A stretch of 64,000 nucleotides of DNA from Adiantum capillus-veneris (Eukaryota > Streptophyta > Polypodiopsida > Polypodiales > Pteridaceae), in the NCBI GenBank assembly GCA_014529385.2, contig CM043946.1, positions 39,751,558-39,815,557 of the forward strand, given 5' to 3'. Position numbers and translations under genes: made by a program. Positions 45,257 through 57,207 of the stretch are shown here, in pieces; the stretch's first letter is position 1; the number at the start of each line of letters is the position of its first letter. The notes beneath the pieces are model-generated. The model made no database searches. It had not been told where the DNA came from and saw nothing but the letters and a program-made list of their open reading frames with translations.

Positions 45257-45941
45257 TGTCAGAGCTAGAAGTGGGCACAAACCTGGCTATGGGTGTCTAC
45301 ATGTGCATACTCAAGTGCAAAAGCAGGCATGAAGGTTGAGGGCCGACAAATGTATCCAAATGTGTATGTCTTTGGTGGTTTTTTGGCCAAGAAGCTTTGT
45401 ATTGGGGCTAATCTAGATGGATTCTTGAGGTGTCCAAAGTGCAGAGATTGTGGCCCAAAAAATGGTCTTCAAAGTTCTCTTTAGTTCGGTCTAGACTGCT
45501 CATCAACTAGAGTTGAAAGGGTCAAGATATGGCAGCTTTAAGGGAAAGATGGTTTGTAGATCCCCGTCGGAATGGACAAGTGTTACTATGGCTTGAAGTG
45601 TATGAGAGCTAATAGGGCTGAAGTGCTTGATTTATGGATCACAATGATCTTTTCAAATCTGCAATTGGAGTCCGAATGATCAAGTGATGAGAGCAAAAGA
45701 ATTTTTGAAGGGGGCCAGTTCTGCACTAGCTTGACCACTTTGGAAAACGTGCCACTAAGAATTTTCTCTGGCTTGCCAGAGATCTCAAAGATAGGGTATA
45801 GCATATGGAGTATGTAAGAAGTTATATTTTGTCAATCGGAGATTCAAACACCGAGATATGGCTAGTCGAAGCTGGCAAACTGTAGCGGTGGAAGAGGAGG
45901 TCCATATGATTTTTCCTGATATTGGAGCCCTTAGTTCAAGG
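45257..45941 (+). repeat. 3' LTR of the split gypsy element (truncated)
   Basis: It begins TGTCAGAGCTAGAAG 141 bases after the pol stop and matches 5243-5916. After 45941 the two copies diverge, so this LTR is cut short. A reading frame inside it (FLRCPKCRDCGPKNG) is probably chance. Confidence 0.65.
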
Positions 45942-47115
45942 CACGGGAAAAATCAAGATTAATCTAGCCCTTATGAACGAGAAGCTCTATGGACAACCAT
46001 GCCTATCCAAAATCCCTGTAAACCTATGAATTTGTGATCTACTATAACTAGCTCACTCGGTATTCGCATACACATACATAGAAAAAACCGTGCAAAACCA
46101 TGTTGGAAATACTCTCTAAAGTAACCCATGTTGTCATACATGAGTACAATGGTTGTGCCGCATAATTTGAATTGAAAAGAATGCAACATGTGAGAAAAAT
46201 GTATGGAATCTGGCACACTACTTCATCAGTTGGAAAGCTCGTCCAGAACAAAAATCAAACACATAGAACATCTAACCGCTTGTAGCCACAAAAGGCATAT
46301 CATTCCATCGAGTTTTGTGCAGAAGAACAATACAATCTGGTGCACAAATCACTGTGATGTCCAAGATGTACTTGTGGTTATAAAATGTCTAGAAGTTAAA
46401 GCCGCTCACCGGGAAGATCTCTCTCAAAAATTTGTTGAAGCCATGTGTGCTGGATACACATTTTGAAACATACTCTTGTATGTCAACTTTCATGGTAGGC
46501 CAATAGAAGTATGTCTCTACTCTACTACTTGATGGACGCTAAGATTCCCAGAGAAAATACCGACATCCCAGGCAAATGTTGGAGGAGGGAAACACACAAG
46601 AGAGAGTTATGTATTTCTCACCCTCCTACTCTAGAGTCTGTATGTATACATCCAAGAAGTCCAAAATCCAACCAACACTAATTTAAAAGGAGCTACCACA
46701 GTGCTTTGTGTGCTTTCAATCGCTAGTTTGAGAGAACCTAGGAGTGCTCATGCTACTGGATGATTTTGCCAAAGTGCTTGCCTGAGACACCAAGAGCTCC
46801 AACACTGATTTTCTATGATCTTGCAATGGGCTTCTCTCCCCCTAGCTCACTCCCATGCTAACCTTTAACTTTAGCGTTGCTCAATGTCTAGTGCTACAAC
46901 CTGCCAGCGTGACTATTTTGCTACCTTGCACTGCCTTTTTTTCCTATAGTAGGCACTACTGCCAAGAAATCCTGAATTGATGGCTTTTTTGGGTGTTTTG
47001 AATTTGTTGTGCTAATGGCATTGAGTTCTACCCAACAATTGGCATGCAACTTCTCTTGTCACCTCAAACTCTGCCCAAGAGCCGATAAAGATCTACACTT
47101 TCGTGCTAAAGCTCC
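45942..47115. other. Non-coding stretch, nothing recognised
   Basis: It probably includes the 3' LTR of the minus-strand copia fragment that follows: TGTTGGGTAGAACTC read on the minus strand near 47039 may be its start. No gene is supported. Confidence 0.35.
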
Positions 47116-48140
47116 CTAGTGCCATGCCCTATGGACATAATAATCCACAAAGGGAAACAAGCCCAAATCTTTGCAAAAAGCTTCAAACTTCTCAAGAGGC
47201 AATGCCTTTGTGAATATATTTGCAAGGTTGTTCTTGTTCAACACATAAGCCAACTTGACCTCTCTAGTTGAGACTCTCTCCCTCACATAACGATAAAGTA
47301 CATCAATGTTCTTTGTGCAAGCATGAAAGACTGGGTTCCTTGCAACTGCCAATGCACCCTAAATGTCATTGTAGATGAGAATTACAAACTCTTGTCCACT
47401 TCTCTCCAGCTCCAAAATTAGAGCATTTGAGCCACACGCACTCAACCATAGCTGTGAAAGCTTCCCTGTACTTGGCCTCACAACTAGAGGTAGCCACAAT
47501 AGGTAGCTTCTTGCTCAACCAAGATATACATGAACTACTAAGCATAAAATAAAAACCACTTGTGGACACTCGCGTGCCATAGCAACCAGCCCAATCCGAG
47601 TAAAAAAAAGCATGCAAATTTGGCGCCAATGATCCCCCTTGCTTGGGATAAAATAGCCCAAAATGTATAGTGTCATTCAAGTAGTGAAAGATACTTTGAA
47701 TTGACTACCAATGCTTAAAGTTGGGCTATGCATAAAACTTCTCACTTGTGAGACTGCATAGTGAATATCTGGCCTTGTAATGGATACATAAATGAGGCAA
47801 CCAACAACTTCTCAAGCATCATGCCGACTTGACTTCAAACCTTCGAGTCCACAAGAGTGGCAATTGGCTTGCAATCATCAAGTACAAATTTGGTTAGCAT
47901 TTTGCACATACTTTGTTTGAGATAATGCAATACTTGCATCAAATTGCTTAAATTGAATGTCCAAATGATGATGCAAAAGCCCCAAATCTGAAGTATTAAA
48001 TGTGGCATTCAAATCACCATTAGATTCATCAATAGGTATCTCATGACCAATGAGAAATAACTTATCTAGATACACAACAACTATAAGATATATTGTTGGG
48101 TTGTCGATCGTGTAGATTGGGCACCCGCCGCTTATCACTA
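47116..48140 (-). pseudogene. Ty1/copia RT-RNase H fragment
   Basis: On the minus strand, RT text TIYLIVVVYLDKLFLIGHEI (the YVDD site reads YLDK) and LNATFNTSDLGLLHHHLDI come first, at 48120-47990. RNase H follows as MNDTIHFGLFYPKQGG, SDWAGCYGTRVSTSGF and VATSSCEAKYREAFTAMVE at 47680-47440. The C-terminal end is NPVFHACTKNIDVLYRYVRE and NLANIFTKALP at 47330-47180. Gaps and frameshifts separate the blocks. The 5' two thirds are missing; an LTR of another family adjoins at about 48180. Confidence 0.85.
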
Positions 48141-48179
48141 ATGCTTCTATGAAGAAAAGAACTGGCTCTCCCTTACCAT

Positions 48180-48269
48180 ATATGTGTTTCTTGTGCTCTC
48201 TCTCTCTCTATAATATATATATATATATATATACGACTCCGCTCTTTCTCTTCTCTTCATTGTGAGTTA

Positions 48270-48302
<33 letters not shown>

Positions 48303-48986
48303 TCATTGTGTGAAGTGCAAAGTGCAAGAGCTCCATCTCCTTCTCCAAGCTTGTTAAGAAGTTGAGAGCCTACACCAACACTCTTGGCTATGGAATGCAA
48401 ATCCAACCAACATCCATGCTTCAATGCTTAAGCTTGCCATCTTCTTCATCTTCATTACTATGCTATTATGCTATGCTAAGCAAGAAGAGTGATGATAAGT
48501 GAGGAACTATTTCTTTCTCCTATGAATGATATTCTTCCTCTCCCCTACCCTCATTCCCTGCTAGCTCTCTCCACCTTCGAAGGTGTTTGAGGCCTTGGGA
48601 CTGAGGCTTGGGATAGTTAATGCTTTTTGCAAAATTTATGTTATGCTAGTGATGCATGAAGCTTTGCATCTTCATTGCATCACCTAGGTCACAAGGAACA
48701 CAAAGATTGTATTGTACCAAGTCTCTCTTGATGGGAGAATCTATAATACAAACGCCTTTTGGAGGGGGGACCGGCTCCAAGTAAATCTGGTCCTCAACTA
48801 TTGTCATGTTTTCTAATACTCTCTCTTGAAAAAGTATTGTTCATGCCAAGTTATTTAAGTACTATGTTTATGTTGCTACCATCAATTAAGTTCACCCTCT
48901 ATGTTCTCAGAGTAATCTCCCAAAAATGATCACTCTAATTCTCTTAATTCCGCTATTCTTAAAGTTCATAGGCCATTTTCATTACA
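48180..48986 (+). repeat. 5'-truncated LTR of the chromovirus-related family
   Basis: It shares its distal 700 bp with 25464-27097 and, inverted, with 49539-50578. Shared text includes GGAGGGGGGACCGGCTCCAA and TCTCTCTTGATGGGAGAA; the end is CATTACA. It contains (TA)n at 48211-48233 and CT/CA runs at 48270-48302. Confidence 0.75.
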
Positions 48987-49355
48987 GGTTTTGAGGGGAG
49001 AAAGCTGGTGTTGAGGGAGCACCTTGCAGCTTTTGAAGGGGAAGTTGAAGTTCAACAGGCTTGCTTCCATCCCTTCTCCGATCCTTCATTACCACATTGC
49101 TCCTTGTGTTTCTTCGAGTCCCTTCATCTTCTTCTTCTGCATTTGTAGGCTTAGGGTTAGTGCCAACGATGGCTTCATATAGTTTGATAATGCAAGTAAT
49201 TTGAATTACTCTGCAACCATTGATCCTATCAACTTCCATCGGCTACAGAAAATGCATGTCGTGACTGTAGAAGCACATGTCTAGATTTCCATCCAAAGGC
49301 GTGAGTGGCCATGAGGGCTTATTATTCGATCATCCAGGGTGGGGTAGGGCTCAGG

Positions 49356-49407
<52 letters not shown>

Positions 49408-49538
49408 CACAGTCTGGATTTGTAACGGTTTTGCTCAAAGGGACGATGGGAAGGCCAAGATATAGTGCTACTAAACAACTTTATGCCATTTGTCATCGTT
49501 TGTTGCTGAGGTCCGTGACGAAGGCAAGCGAGTCGATG
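48987..49538. other. Spacer between two inverted LTR copies
   Basis: A minus-strand frame (49239-48987) encodes a basic, Asn/Arg-rich peptide with NAEEEDEGTRRNTRSNVVMK. I do not recognise it. A (CT)n run of about 22 units lies at 49358-49403. Confidence 0.4.
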
Positions 49539-50578
49539 TGTAATGGAAATGACCTATGAACTTTGAGAATAACGGAATTAAAAGAATTAGAGTGATCATT
49601 TTTGTGAGGTTACTTTGAAAACATAGATGGTGAAATTAATTGATGGTAGCAACATAAACATAGTACTTAATTAACTTGGCATGAACAATAATTTTGCAAC
49701 AGAGAGTATTAGAGAACATGACAATAGTTGAGGACCGGATTTACTTAGAGTCATTCCCCCCTTCAAAAGGCATTTGTATTATAGATTCTCCCATCAAGAG
49801 AGACTTGGTACAATACAATCTTTGTGTTCCTTGTGACCTAGGTGATGCAATGAAGATGCAAAATTCATGCATCACGAGCATAACATAAACTTTTAAAAAA
49901 GCATTAACTATCCCAAGCCTCAGTCCCAAGGAATCAAACACCTTTGAAGGTGGAGAGAGCTAGCAGGGAATGAGGGTAGGGAAGAGGAAGAAGAATAATT
50001 CATAGGAGAAAGAAATAGTTCTTCACTTATCATCACTCTTCTTGCTTAACATAGCATAATAGCATAGTAATGAAGATGAAGAAGATGGCAAGCTTAAGCA
50101 TCGAAGCATGGATGTTGGTTGGATTTGCATTCCATAGCCAAGAGTGTTGGTGTAGGCTCTCAACTTCTCAACAAGCTTGGAGAAGGAGATGGAGCTCGTG
50201 CACTTTGCACTTCACACAATGAGAGTGTGTGTGTGTGGGAGAGTATACACTCTCTCTCTCTTGTATTATTTAATTATATCAATTGGACATGTGTCCTCTT
50301 TTTTCTCTTTGAGAGAAAGAACTTAATTATTATTTTTGTGCATCTAAATTCTCATTGGACCCCTTTAAAAACTATCCAATAGGATTCAAACACATCATGA
50401 GGGCCACATGGGGAGGATCTTAACACGTGTCTTTTATGCTTCTTAAGTTATCATGTTTGACTTGAACACTTCAAGCACCTAGTCATTTAAGCATGAAAAT
50501 CGTTAATGCCTCTTGAGAGGTCATCTTTAAATTGAACACTTCAAGAACCTTAGTCATTTAAGCATCAGAAGCACCTCA
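49539..50578 (-). repeat. Distal part of the chromovirus 3' LTR (minus strand)
   Basis: On the minus strand this is the second part of an LTR that starts at 62930 (TGTCATAAAATC) and is cut at 62563 by the 12-kb insertion. Its end is TGTAATGG read on the plus strand at 49539. It is related to 48180-48986 and 25464-27097. Confidence 0.75.
50574..50578. repeat. Target site duplication cctca (left)
   Basis: Identical to 62558-62562. Confidence 0.85.
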
Positions 50579-51564
<986 letters not shown>

Positions 51565-51738
51565 CATACCTCTCCGTTGGAAAGCAACTGTCCTCAGTTG
51601 CGAAGATAAAATCTGCAAACAATACTTGTCAAAAACAATGATTAGAAATCTGTATCAAATAGTAAAAAATCCATAAAATTAAACAATGTTGCTTATGCAT
51701 GCCGTCATCCACATACTACCTATTCTAGTGTCCTATAT
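51565..51738 (-). other. 3' interior of the 12-kb element, up to the copia insertion
   Basis: Present as an inverted copy at about 61240-61410. Ends in cctatat, whose last five bases (51734-51738, tatat) are the left target copy of the copia element (57208-57212 reads catac). Confidence 0.8.
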
Positions 51739-51930
51739 TGAAGGAGTACGAGCGGAAGTGCGACGCGAGAGAGAGTGCGAGAAGAAGAGCACGACAATAT
51801 GGTGAACTCGCTCTACTGTAATGTGTAGAGCATAGTGAGTTCTTATTAGGTTTTTACAAAAGAATATGTGTACATACCTGGTGGCCCGCCCACTTACCTG
51901 GGCGACCACATTGGGCTTTATACCCCAACA
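51739..51930 (-). repeat. Copia 3' LTR (192 bp)
   Basis: Plus-strand ends are TGAAGGAGTACG and CCCCAACA. It differs from the 5' LTR at about five or six positions by eye. The minus strand next to it is purine-rich (AGTGGGAGGT), a PPT. Confidence 0.92.
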
Positions 51931-52019
51931 ACCTCCCACTTAAAGTCCAATGTGGTACTTTAAGTGTGAGAGAAGCTACTATACAAGCTAATATACAAGA
52001 GATGTACAGAAGTGATGTA

Positions 52020-54332
52020 CTACCCTACACCTAACTGCTTGCGAAAATGCGCAAAGCTCTGTGAGGGAAGTCCTTTTGTAAGTAGATCAGCAGGATTTTC
52101 TGTGGTGTGAACTTTGACAAGCTGAAGTTGCTTATCCTCGAGCATTTCCCTGATGAAATGATACTTCACATCCACATGCTTTGTCTTTGAGTGATAAACT
52201 GGATTGCGAGCCAATTGTATAGCACTTTGACTATCACAATATAACACAGGCATCTCTTCTTTGATTCCCAAATCTGTTACTAGTCGATTAAGCCAAATTG
52301 ATTCTTTGCAAGCCTCTGATGCTGCAACATATTCAGCCTCTGTAGTAGACTGAGTAACACAATCTTGTAATCTAGAACGCCATGATACTGCTCCACCAGC
52401 CAATGTAAAGACATACCCTGACGTAGACCTTCGGTTGTCTAAGTCACCTGCATAATCTGAGTCTGTAAAACCCTTTACACTTAGCTCCTGACTCCCATAG
52501 CATATACGCATACTCTTTGTAGCTTTCAGGTATCTCAATATTCCTTTCACTGCCTCCCAATGTTTCTTGCCTGGGTTTGACATGTATCGACTTACTACTC
52601 CCACTGCAAATGCAATGTCTGGGCGAGTAGCAATCATTGCATACATCAAACTACCCACTGCAGACGCATATGGAATCTTATCCATTTCAGTTTGTTCTTC
52701 CTTAGACACAGGACAATCTTGTTTGCTAAGTTTCACATATGGTGGAAATGGAACACTCAATGCCTTTCCTTTCTCCATATTGAAACGTTGCAAAACCTTG
52801 TCAATATACTCTGTTTGAGATAACCAAATCAACTTCTTTGATCTGTCTCTCTCAATGCGCATACCAAGTATATGACTGGCCTCACCCATGTCTTTCATGT
52901 CAAACGATTTTGCCATCTTTGACTTCAAAGCTGAAATTTGTTCCAAGTGCTTGCCAGCAATCAACATGTCATCCAGATACAAAATAAGGATCAGCCAACT
53001 GCCATCCTTAGCCTTCTTTGTATATAGACAGTGATCGAACTCACTACGTTTGTAGCCTTGAGAAAGCATAAACTTGTGGGATTTATGGTACCATGTCCTC
53101 GGTGATTGTTTTAAGCCATAAAGACTCTTTAACAACTGGCATACCCAATCTTCCTTGCCTTTCTCAACAAACCCTTCTGGCTGCTGCATGTAAATTTCCA
53201 CATCTAAATCACCATGCAAGAACGTTGTCTTGACATCCATTTGGTGCAACACCAAATCTAATATGGCAACCAATGCAAGAAAGCATCTCAATGTAGTCAT
53301 CTTGACCACCGGAGAGAATACTTCATCAAAGTCAATGCCTTGTTCTTGCTTAAAGCCCTTGGCAACAAGCCTTGCTTTGTACTTTGGCTGACTATCATGA
53401 GCGGTGATCTTATACCTGTAAACCCATTTACAAGGTAGAGCCTTTTTGCCTTGTGGTAATTTAACTAGCTTCCATGTCTTTTTTTTATGCAGAGCTGTCA
53501 TCTCTGACTGCATGGCCAATTGCCAATTCCCGGAGTCCTTCATTTGCACTGCTTCCTTGTAACATGAAGGCTCATTGCAATCAGTCAACATGACATAGTT
53601 CATAGATGGAACAAACCTATCAGGAGGTCGCGTAACATGTCCAGATCTACGCACAATAGGTGGCTCAGGCTCAGCCACAACCTGTGGTTCCACTCTATCT
53701 TGTCCTTGCTCCTCTTGAGCCCTGACATTTTGTCTTACACGTGCAGGTCCATCTTCTTGGAAGACAAATCTTCTAATCTCCTCAACCCTCTCTGGTTTAG
53801 AATGATATTTGGATTCATTAAAGTGAACATCATTGCTGCGGACAACCTTGTTGGATTCGGGATCCCAAAGTCTGTACCCCATCTCACCAGAATTACCATA
53901 GCCTAGAAAGATGCACTTTCTACTCTTTGGCTCAAGTTTGTTCCTAAATTCCTTTGGAACGTGAGTATATGCCTCACAGCCAAAGACTCTGAGATGCTTG
54001 TATGAGGGCATTTTGCCTGACCATACCATCTCTGGCACTGAATCCTTCTGCAAAACCTTGCTAGGAGATCTATTTACAAGATGAACAGCTGTTGATACAG
54101 CTTCAGCCCAAAACCCATTTGGCAGCTCTGCATTAGACAACATACTTCTGACCTTCTCTTGTATGGTCCTATTCATCCTCTCAGCAACACCATTTTGAGG
54201 AGGATTGTAAGGAGCAGTAAGTTCACGTTTTATACCTTTTGACTCATAGAACTCCTGAAAGGCCTTTGAAACACTCTCCACCATTGTCAGTGCGTAAGCA
54301 TTTAAGCTTCTTTCCACTCTGATTCTCCACAA
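52020..54332 (-). CDS. Copia pol: integrase C-terminal part, RT, RNase H
   Basis: This is the longest frame in the window (770 codons). It starts within the integrase core (KAFQEFYESKGIKREL, then PYNPPQNGVAERMNRTIQEK), then a GKMPSYKHLRVFGCEAY linker block. RT covers WKLVKLPQGKKALPCKWVYR, FSPVVKMTTLRCFLALVA, QMDVKTTFLHGDLDVEIYMQ and the active-site YLDDMLIAGK (YVDD type). RNase H has GFTDSDYAGDLDNRRSTSGY, TEAEYVAASEA and YCDSQSAIQLARNPVYHSKT, ending FAHFRKQLGVG. All key catalytic aspartates are seen. The true frame enters from 54250-55998 through a small deletion near 54266-54275, so this frame's own start is not biological. Confidence 0.92.
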   Translation of the reverse strand: MWRIRVERSLNAYALTMVESVSKAFQEFYESKGIKRELTAPYNPPQNGVAERMNRTIQEKVRSMLSNAELPNGFWAEAVSTAVHLVNRSPSKVLQKDSVPEMVWSGKMPSYKHLRVFGCEAYTHVPKEFRNKLEPKSRKCIFLGYGNSGEMGYRLWDPESNKVVRSNDVHFNESKYHSKPERVEEIRRFVFQEDGPARVRQNVRAQEEQGQDRVEPQVVAEPEPPIVRRSGHVTRPPDRFVPSMNYVMLTDCNEPSCYKEAVQMKDSGNWQLAMQSEMTALHKKKTWKLVKLPQGKKALPCKWVYRYKITAHDSQPKYKARLVAKGFKQEQGIDFDEVFSPVVKMTTLRCFLALVAILDLVLHQMDVKTTFLHGDLDVEIYMQQPEGFVEKGKEDWVCQLLKSLYGLKQSPRTWYHKSHKFMLSQGYKRSEFDHCLYTKKAKDGSWLILILYLDDMLIAGKHLEQISALKSKMAKSFDMKDMGEASHILGMRIERDRSKKLIWLSQTEYIDKVLQRFNMEKGKALSVPFPPYVKLSKQDCPVSKEEQTEMDKIPYASAVGSLMYAMIATRPDIAFAVGVVSRYMSNPGKKHWEAVKGILRYLKATKSMRICYGSQELSVKGFTDSDYAGDLDNRRSTSGYVFTLAGGAVSWRSRLQDCVTQSTTEAEYVAASEACKESIWLNRLVTDLGIKEEMPVLYCDSQSAIQLARNPVYHSKTKHVDVKYHFIREMLEDKQLQLVKVHTTENPADLLTKGLPSQSFAHFRKQLGVG

Positions 54333-55167
54333 GTGTCACAAACGTTTTGAAAGCACTAAACGCTTCATCCTTGTGCTTGAGAAAGTAAACCCATACTTTC
54401 CTCGAGTAATCATCTATAAATGTCATAAAGTAAGAAGCTCCTCCTAGAGATAGGTTAGGCATAGGTCCACACAAATCACTATGAACAAGTGCCAACTGTG
54501 TATCTCTTCTACTGCTTCTATGCTTATGTGGCTGCTGTATTTGCTTACCATACAGACAATGTTCACAGAATTCAAAATCATTAAATGAAAAGCCAGGCAA
54601 ATAACCAGAACGAGACAAGATTTCCATTCCCTTCTTGGACATATGTCCTAACCGGCTATGCCACAAAGAAACGTTTGGTTGCTCGGTTACATTGATTACA
54701 TTTTTAGAGACATTTGATACATAAATCATGTAAATTCCTCCAGACTTTACTCCATGTGCTACTGTCATAGAACCCTTGGATATCTTCCACATGTTCTGTC
54801 CAAAAGTGGTGACGTAGCCAGCATCATCAAGTAAACCTGTGCTGATCAAGCTCTTTGTAATTGCGGGAACATGTCTCACATTCTTCAGCGTGAAAGAAGA
54901 GCCATTCTGAAACTTCAATTGAACATCTCCAACACCTAAGATCTCACATGTCTGCCCATTGCCTAGCCGAACATGATCTTTAGTGGTCACATAAGAAGTA
55001 AACCACTCCTTGTTTGGAGACACATGAAGTGATGCCCCTGAGTCTATAATCCAGTCACTCAGTGCATTTCCATCAAATGCTGTAAGAAGAGCTGAGTCCA
55101 TTGTATTCTTCAAGAAGTAGATGTCTCCTGACACTAGATTGTCATCCTCTGCAATAGTGTTTGTCAC
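54244..55167 (-). pseudogene. Copia protease and integrase N-terminal part
   Basis: Same frame as gag. Protease: DWIIDSGASLHVSPNKEWF. Spacer: VRHVPAITKSLISTGLLDDA. Pre-integrase zinc finger: LWHSRLGHMSKKGMEIL and CEHCLYGK. Integrase core: HSDLCGPMPNLSLGG and TFIDDYSRKVWVYFLKHKDE, then LRTDNGGEC. The frame is lost just after DNGGECFK; the continuation is in the other frame at 54332-52020. A stop (TAA 55179-55177) separates this block from gag. Confidence 0.9.
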
Positions 55168-55176
55168 ATTTATTTC

Positions 55177-55998
55177 TTAAATCTTCACTGAGGACTTGTT
55201 CTTCTCACCATGGTCTTCAGCTTTCTCTTTGCCTTTTTCTGCTTTCCATTCTCTGCAGTCTCTTTTCATGTGACCCTTCTTGCCACAATGGTAGCATTCT
55301 ATGTCACTCTTGCCTTTAGCACTACGGGACTTGCTACGAGACTGATTCCTCTTTCCACCTTTGTACTTTTCTTTGGTCCTTCCCCTGACAACTAAGGCTG
55401 TTCCTTTGCCTTTGTCCATTGTCTTTCTATTGGTTTCTTCAGTAAGCAGACTTCCTTCTACACCTGCTATGTTCAAACCATCTAGAGGTGCAGAATTACT
55501 CAAAGCTGTGCGAAAAGTGTCCCAACTTTCCGGCAATGTGATCAACAGGAACATAGCTCTAATAGGTTCATCAAACTTGACACCTTGAGCTGACAACTTA
55601 CTATAGATTGTGTTGTATTAATTCAGATGATTGGACATAGGTGTCCCTTCTTTCATCTTCAAGTCAACAAGCTTCTTAAGCCAATATACCTGTGAAGCTG
55701 CACTCTGCTTCTCATAAAGATCACTCATCTTTAACCATGCTTGATAAGCCGACATCTCGTCTGCTACATTGAAGTAAACGCTTTCTGCCAAAGTCAGCAT
55801 AATGGTAGAAAGTGCCAATTCATCCATTTCGCTCCATTCATCTTCGTCCATATCTTCTAGTTTTATCCCCTTGAGCTTTATAGGTTTTATCTGCTTCTTT
55901 TGTACCAACAGGTGCCAAATTTGCTTCTTCCACAATGGGAAATTGGCTCCATCCAGCTTCTTGATATTGTAAAGAGCAGTGTCCTGTGATCCAGCCAT
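55177..55998 (-). pseudogene. Copia gag with zinc knuckle, one internal stop
   Basis: ATG at 55998 begins MAGSQDTALYNIKKLDGANF, followed by the UBN2-type capsid region (WKKQIWHLLVQKKQI, YFNVADEMSAYQAWLKMSDL). A TAA at 55620-55618 falls inside HLN-YNTI, where the family normally has Glu. The frame continues with ITLPESWDTFRTALSNSAPL, and the CCHC knuckle CYHCGKKGHMKRDC lies near 55306-55265. A second TAA ends it at 55177. Confidence 0.9.
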
Positions 55999-55999
55999 A

Positions 56000-57000
56000 G
56001 CTACGCTTCACAGTAGTTTACTTTCCTGGGAAAAATTCGACAGAGTTTCCCTTGTAAACTGACCTCTGAACCAATATCAACCTGTCAAATGAACCAAGAA
56101 AGCTTCAGATTTTGCAGAAATTTTGGCAGAGTCTCCTTTGTAAAATGGCTCTGGTGTACTAAAAACAGACCAAAAAACAGCTCAAAAAACCACTGTCTCT
56201 CTAACACTGTAAGTTGTGGGTAAACGTGTCTTGCACCTGTACTGTCTCTGACTGTCCTGTCACTATCCTGTAAGCATAGACTGCGACAATGCCTCAACGG
56301 CAGTAAAGCAAAGATGCAATCCCAACTGTCTAACTCACAGTCAATACATCCTAGCTGCCTATCTAAGGGTGCTCGAGGGATCGCTCCAAGACCTGTATCA
56401 CCGAAAGGATCTCAACATTCGAGAATCCCCCAGCTCAATAAAACCTCACTCGACCCTTAACAAAGGCTGCAGTAAATCTGACAGTACATAGACTTCCCAC
56501 AAAGTCATACATCCACAAATTTCCCACTGTATGCTGTAACCGCTGCGGCGGTTGTTTGCTGCGTGACTCACAGCCAGCAAACCCTCAACAGACATACATC
56601 ATCTCTGACAATACATCCCATGTGGAAGTACCTGCAATGTCAGGATGAAATCTGGAATATCAAGCAGCAAACACAAGCTACCTGATGAACTAGTGGATGT
56701 CGCCTACAGTCTGTGTGTAGATGCGCCCGTGTCATATGTGGCACGCCTCCAAGAACTGTGAGCCGTCCTTCGATGTGTAGACAGCCACAAATCAACACTC
56801 TGGGAGTGTCGATATCCTCAGCACCTGCAGTCGTAGGCCGAAAACCCCAAATTTGCAGAGTCGGATCTGCACCCGTCGAGACCACGTAGTTGAAAATGGC
56901 TTGCGCAGACCTTTGTCGAAGCCGAACGGTAACCAAGATGACCTCAGAATGAAATTCTGAGCACACCGCCTCTTGCAGTGCTGCCCTGAGCCTCGATCTG
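56000..57000. other. Copia 5' leader
   Basis: About 1 kb of untranslated leader between PBS and gag ATG. It has no protein domain; several small frames exist. Confidence 0.6.
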
Positions 57001-57013
57001 GGCTTTGATACCA
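57001..57013 (-). other. Copia primer-binding site
   Basis: The minus strand reads TGGTATCAAAGCC, an initiator-Met PBS with one change, two bases from the LTR. Confidence 0.88.
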
Positions 57014-57015
57014 GT

Positions 57016-57207
57016 TGAAGGAGTACGAGCGGAAGTGCGACGCGAGAGAGAGTGCGAGAAGAAGAGCACGACGATATGGTGAACTCGCTCTACTGTAATG
57101 TGTAGAGCATAGTGAGTTCTTATTAGTTTTTTACAAAATAATATGTGTACATACGTGGCGGCCCGCCCACTTACCTGGGCGACCACATTGGGCTTTATAC
57201 CCCAACA
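57016..57207 (-). repeat. Copia 5' LTR (192 bp)
   Basis: Ends match the 3' LTR. A TATA-like word lies near the CCCCAACA end: the minus strand begins TGTTGGGGTATAAAGCCC. The LTR is short, as is typical of copia. Confidence 0.92.

Larger units (their letters stand above)
51739..57207 (-). mobile_element. Nearly intact Ty1/copia retrotransposon, 5.5 kb
   Basis: It has 192-bp LTRs at both ends, a PBS at 57013-57001, a PPT at 51943-51931 and a gag-pol with two stops and one frameshift. It is inserted in the 12-kb LTR element. The target site is confirmed by the uninterrupted inverted copy near 61240, which reads gtgtcccataccactag in the reverse complement. Confidence 0.93.

Noticed and set aside
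45293-45484. 63-codon frame with CPKCRDC zinc-like motif
   Set aside because: It lies inside an LTR, and the matching frame at 5.3 kb is broken; judged chance.
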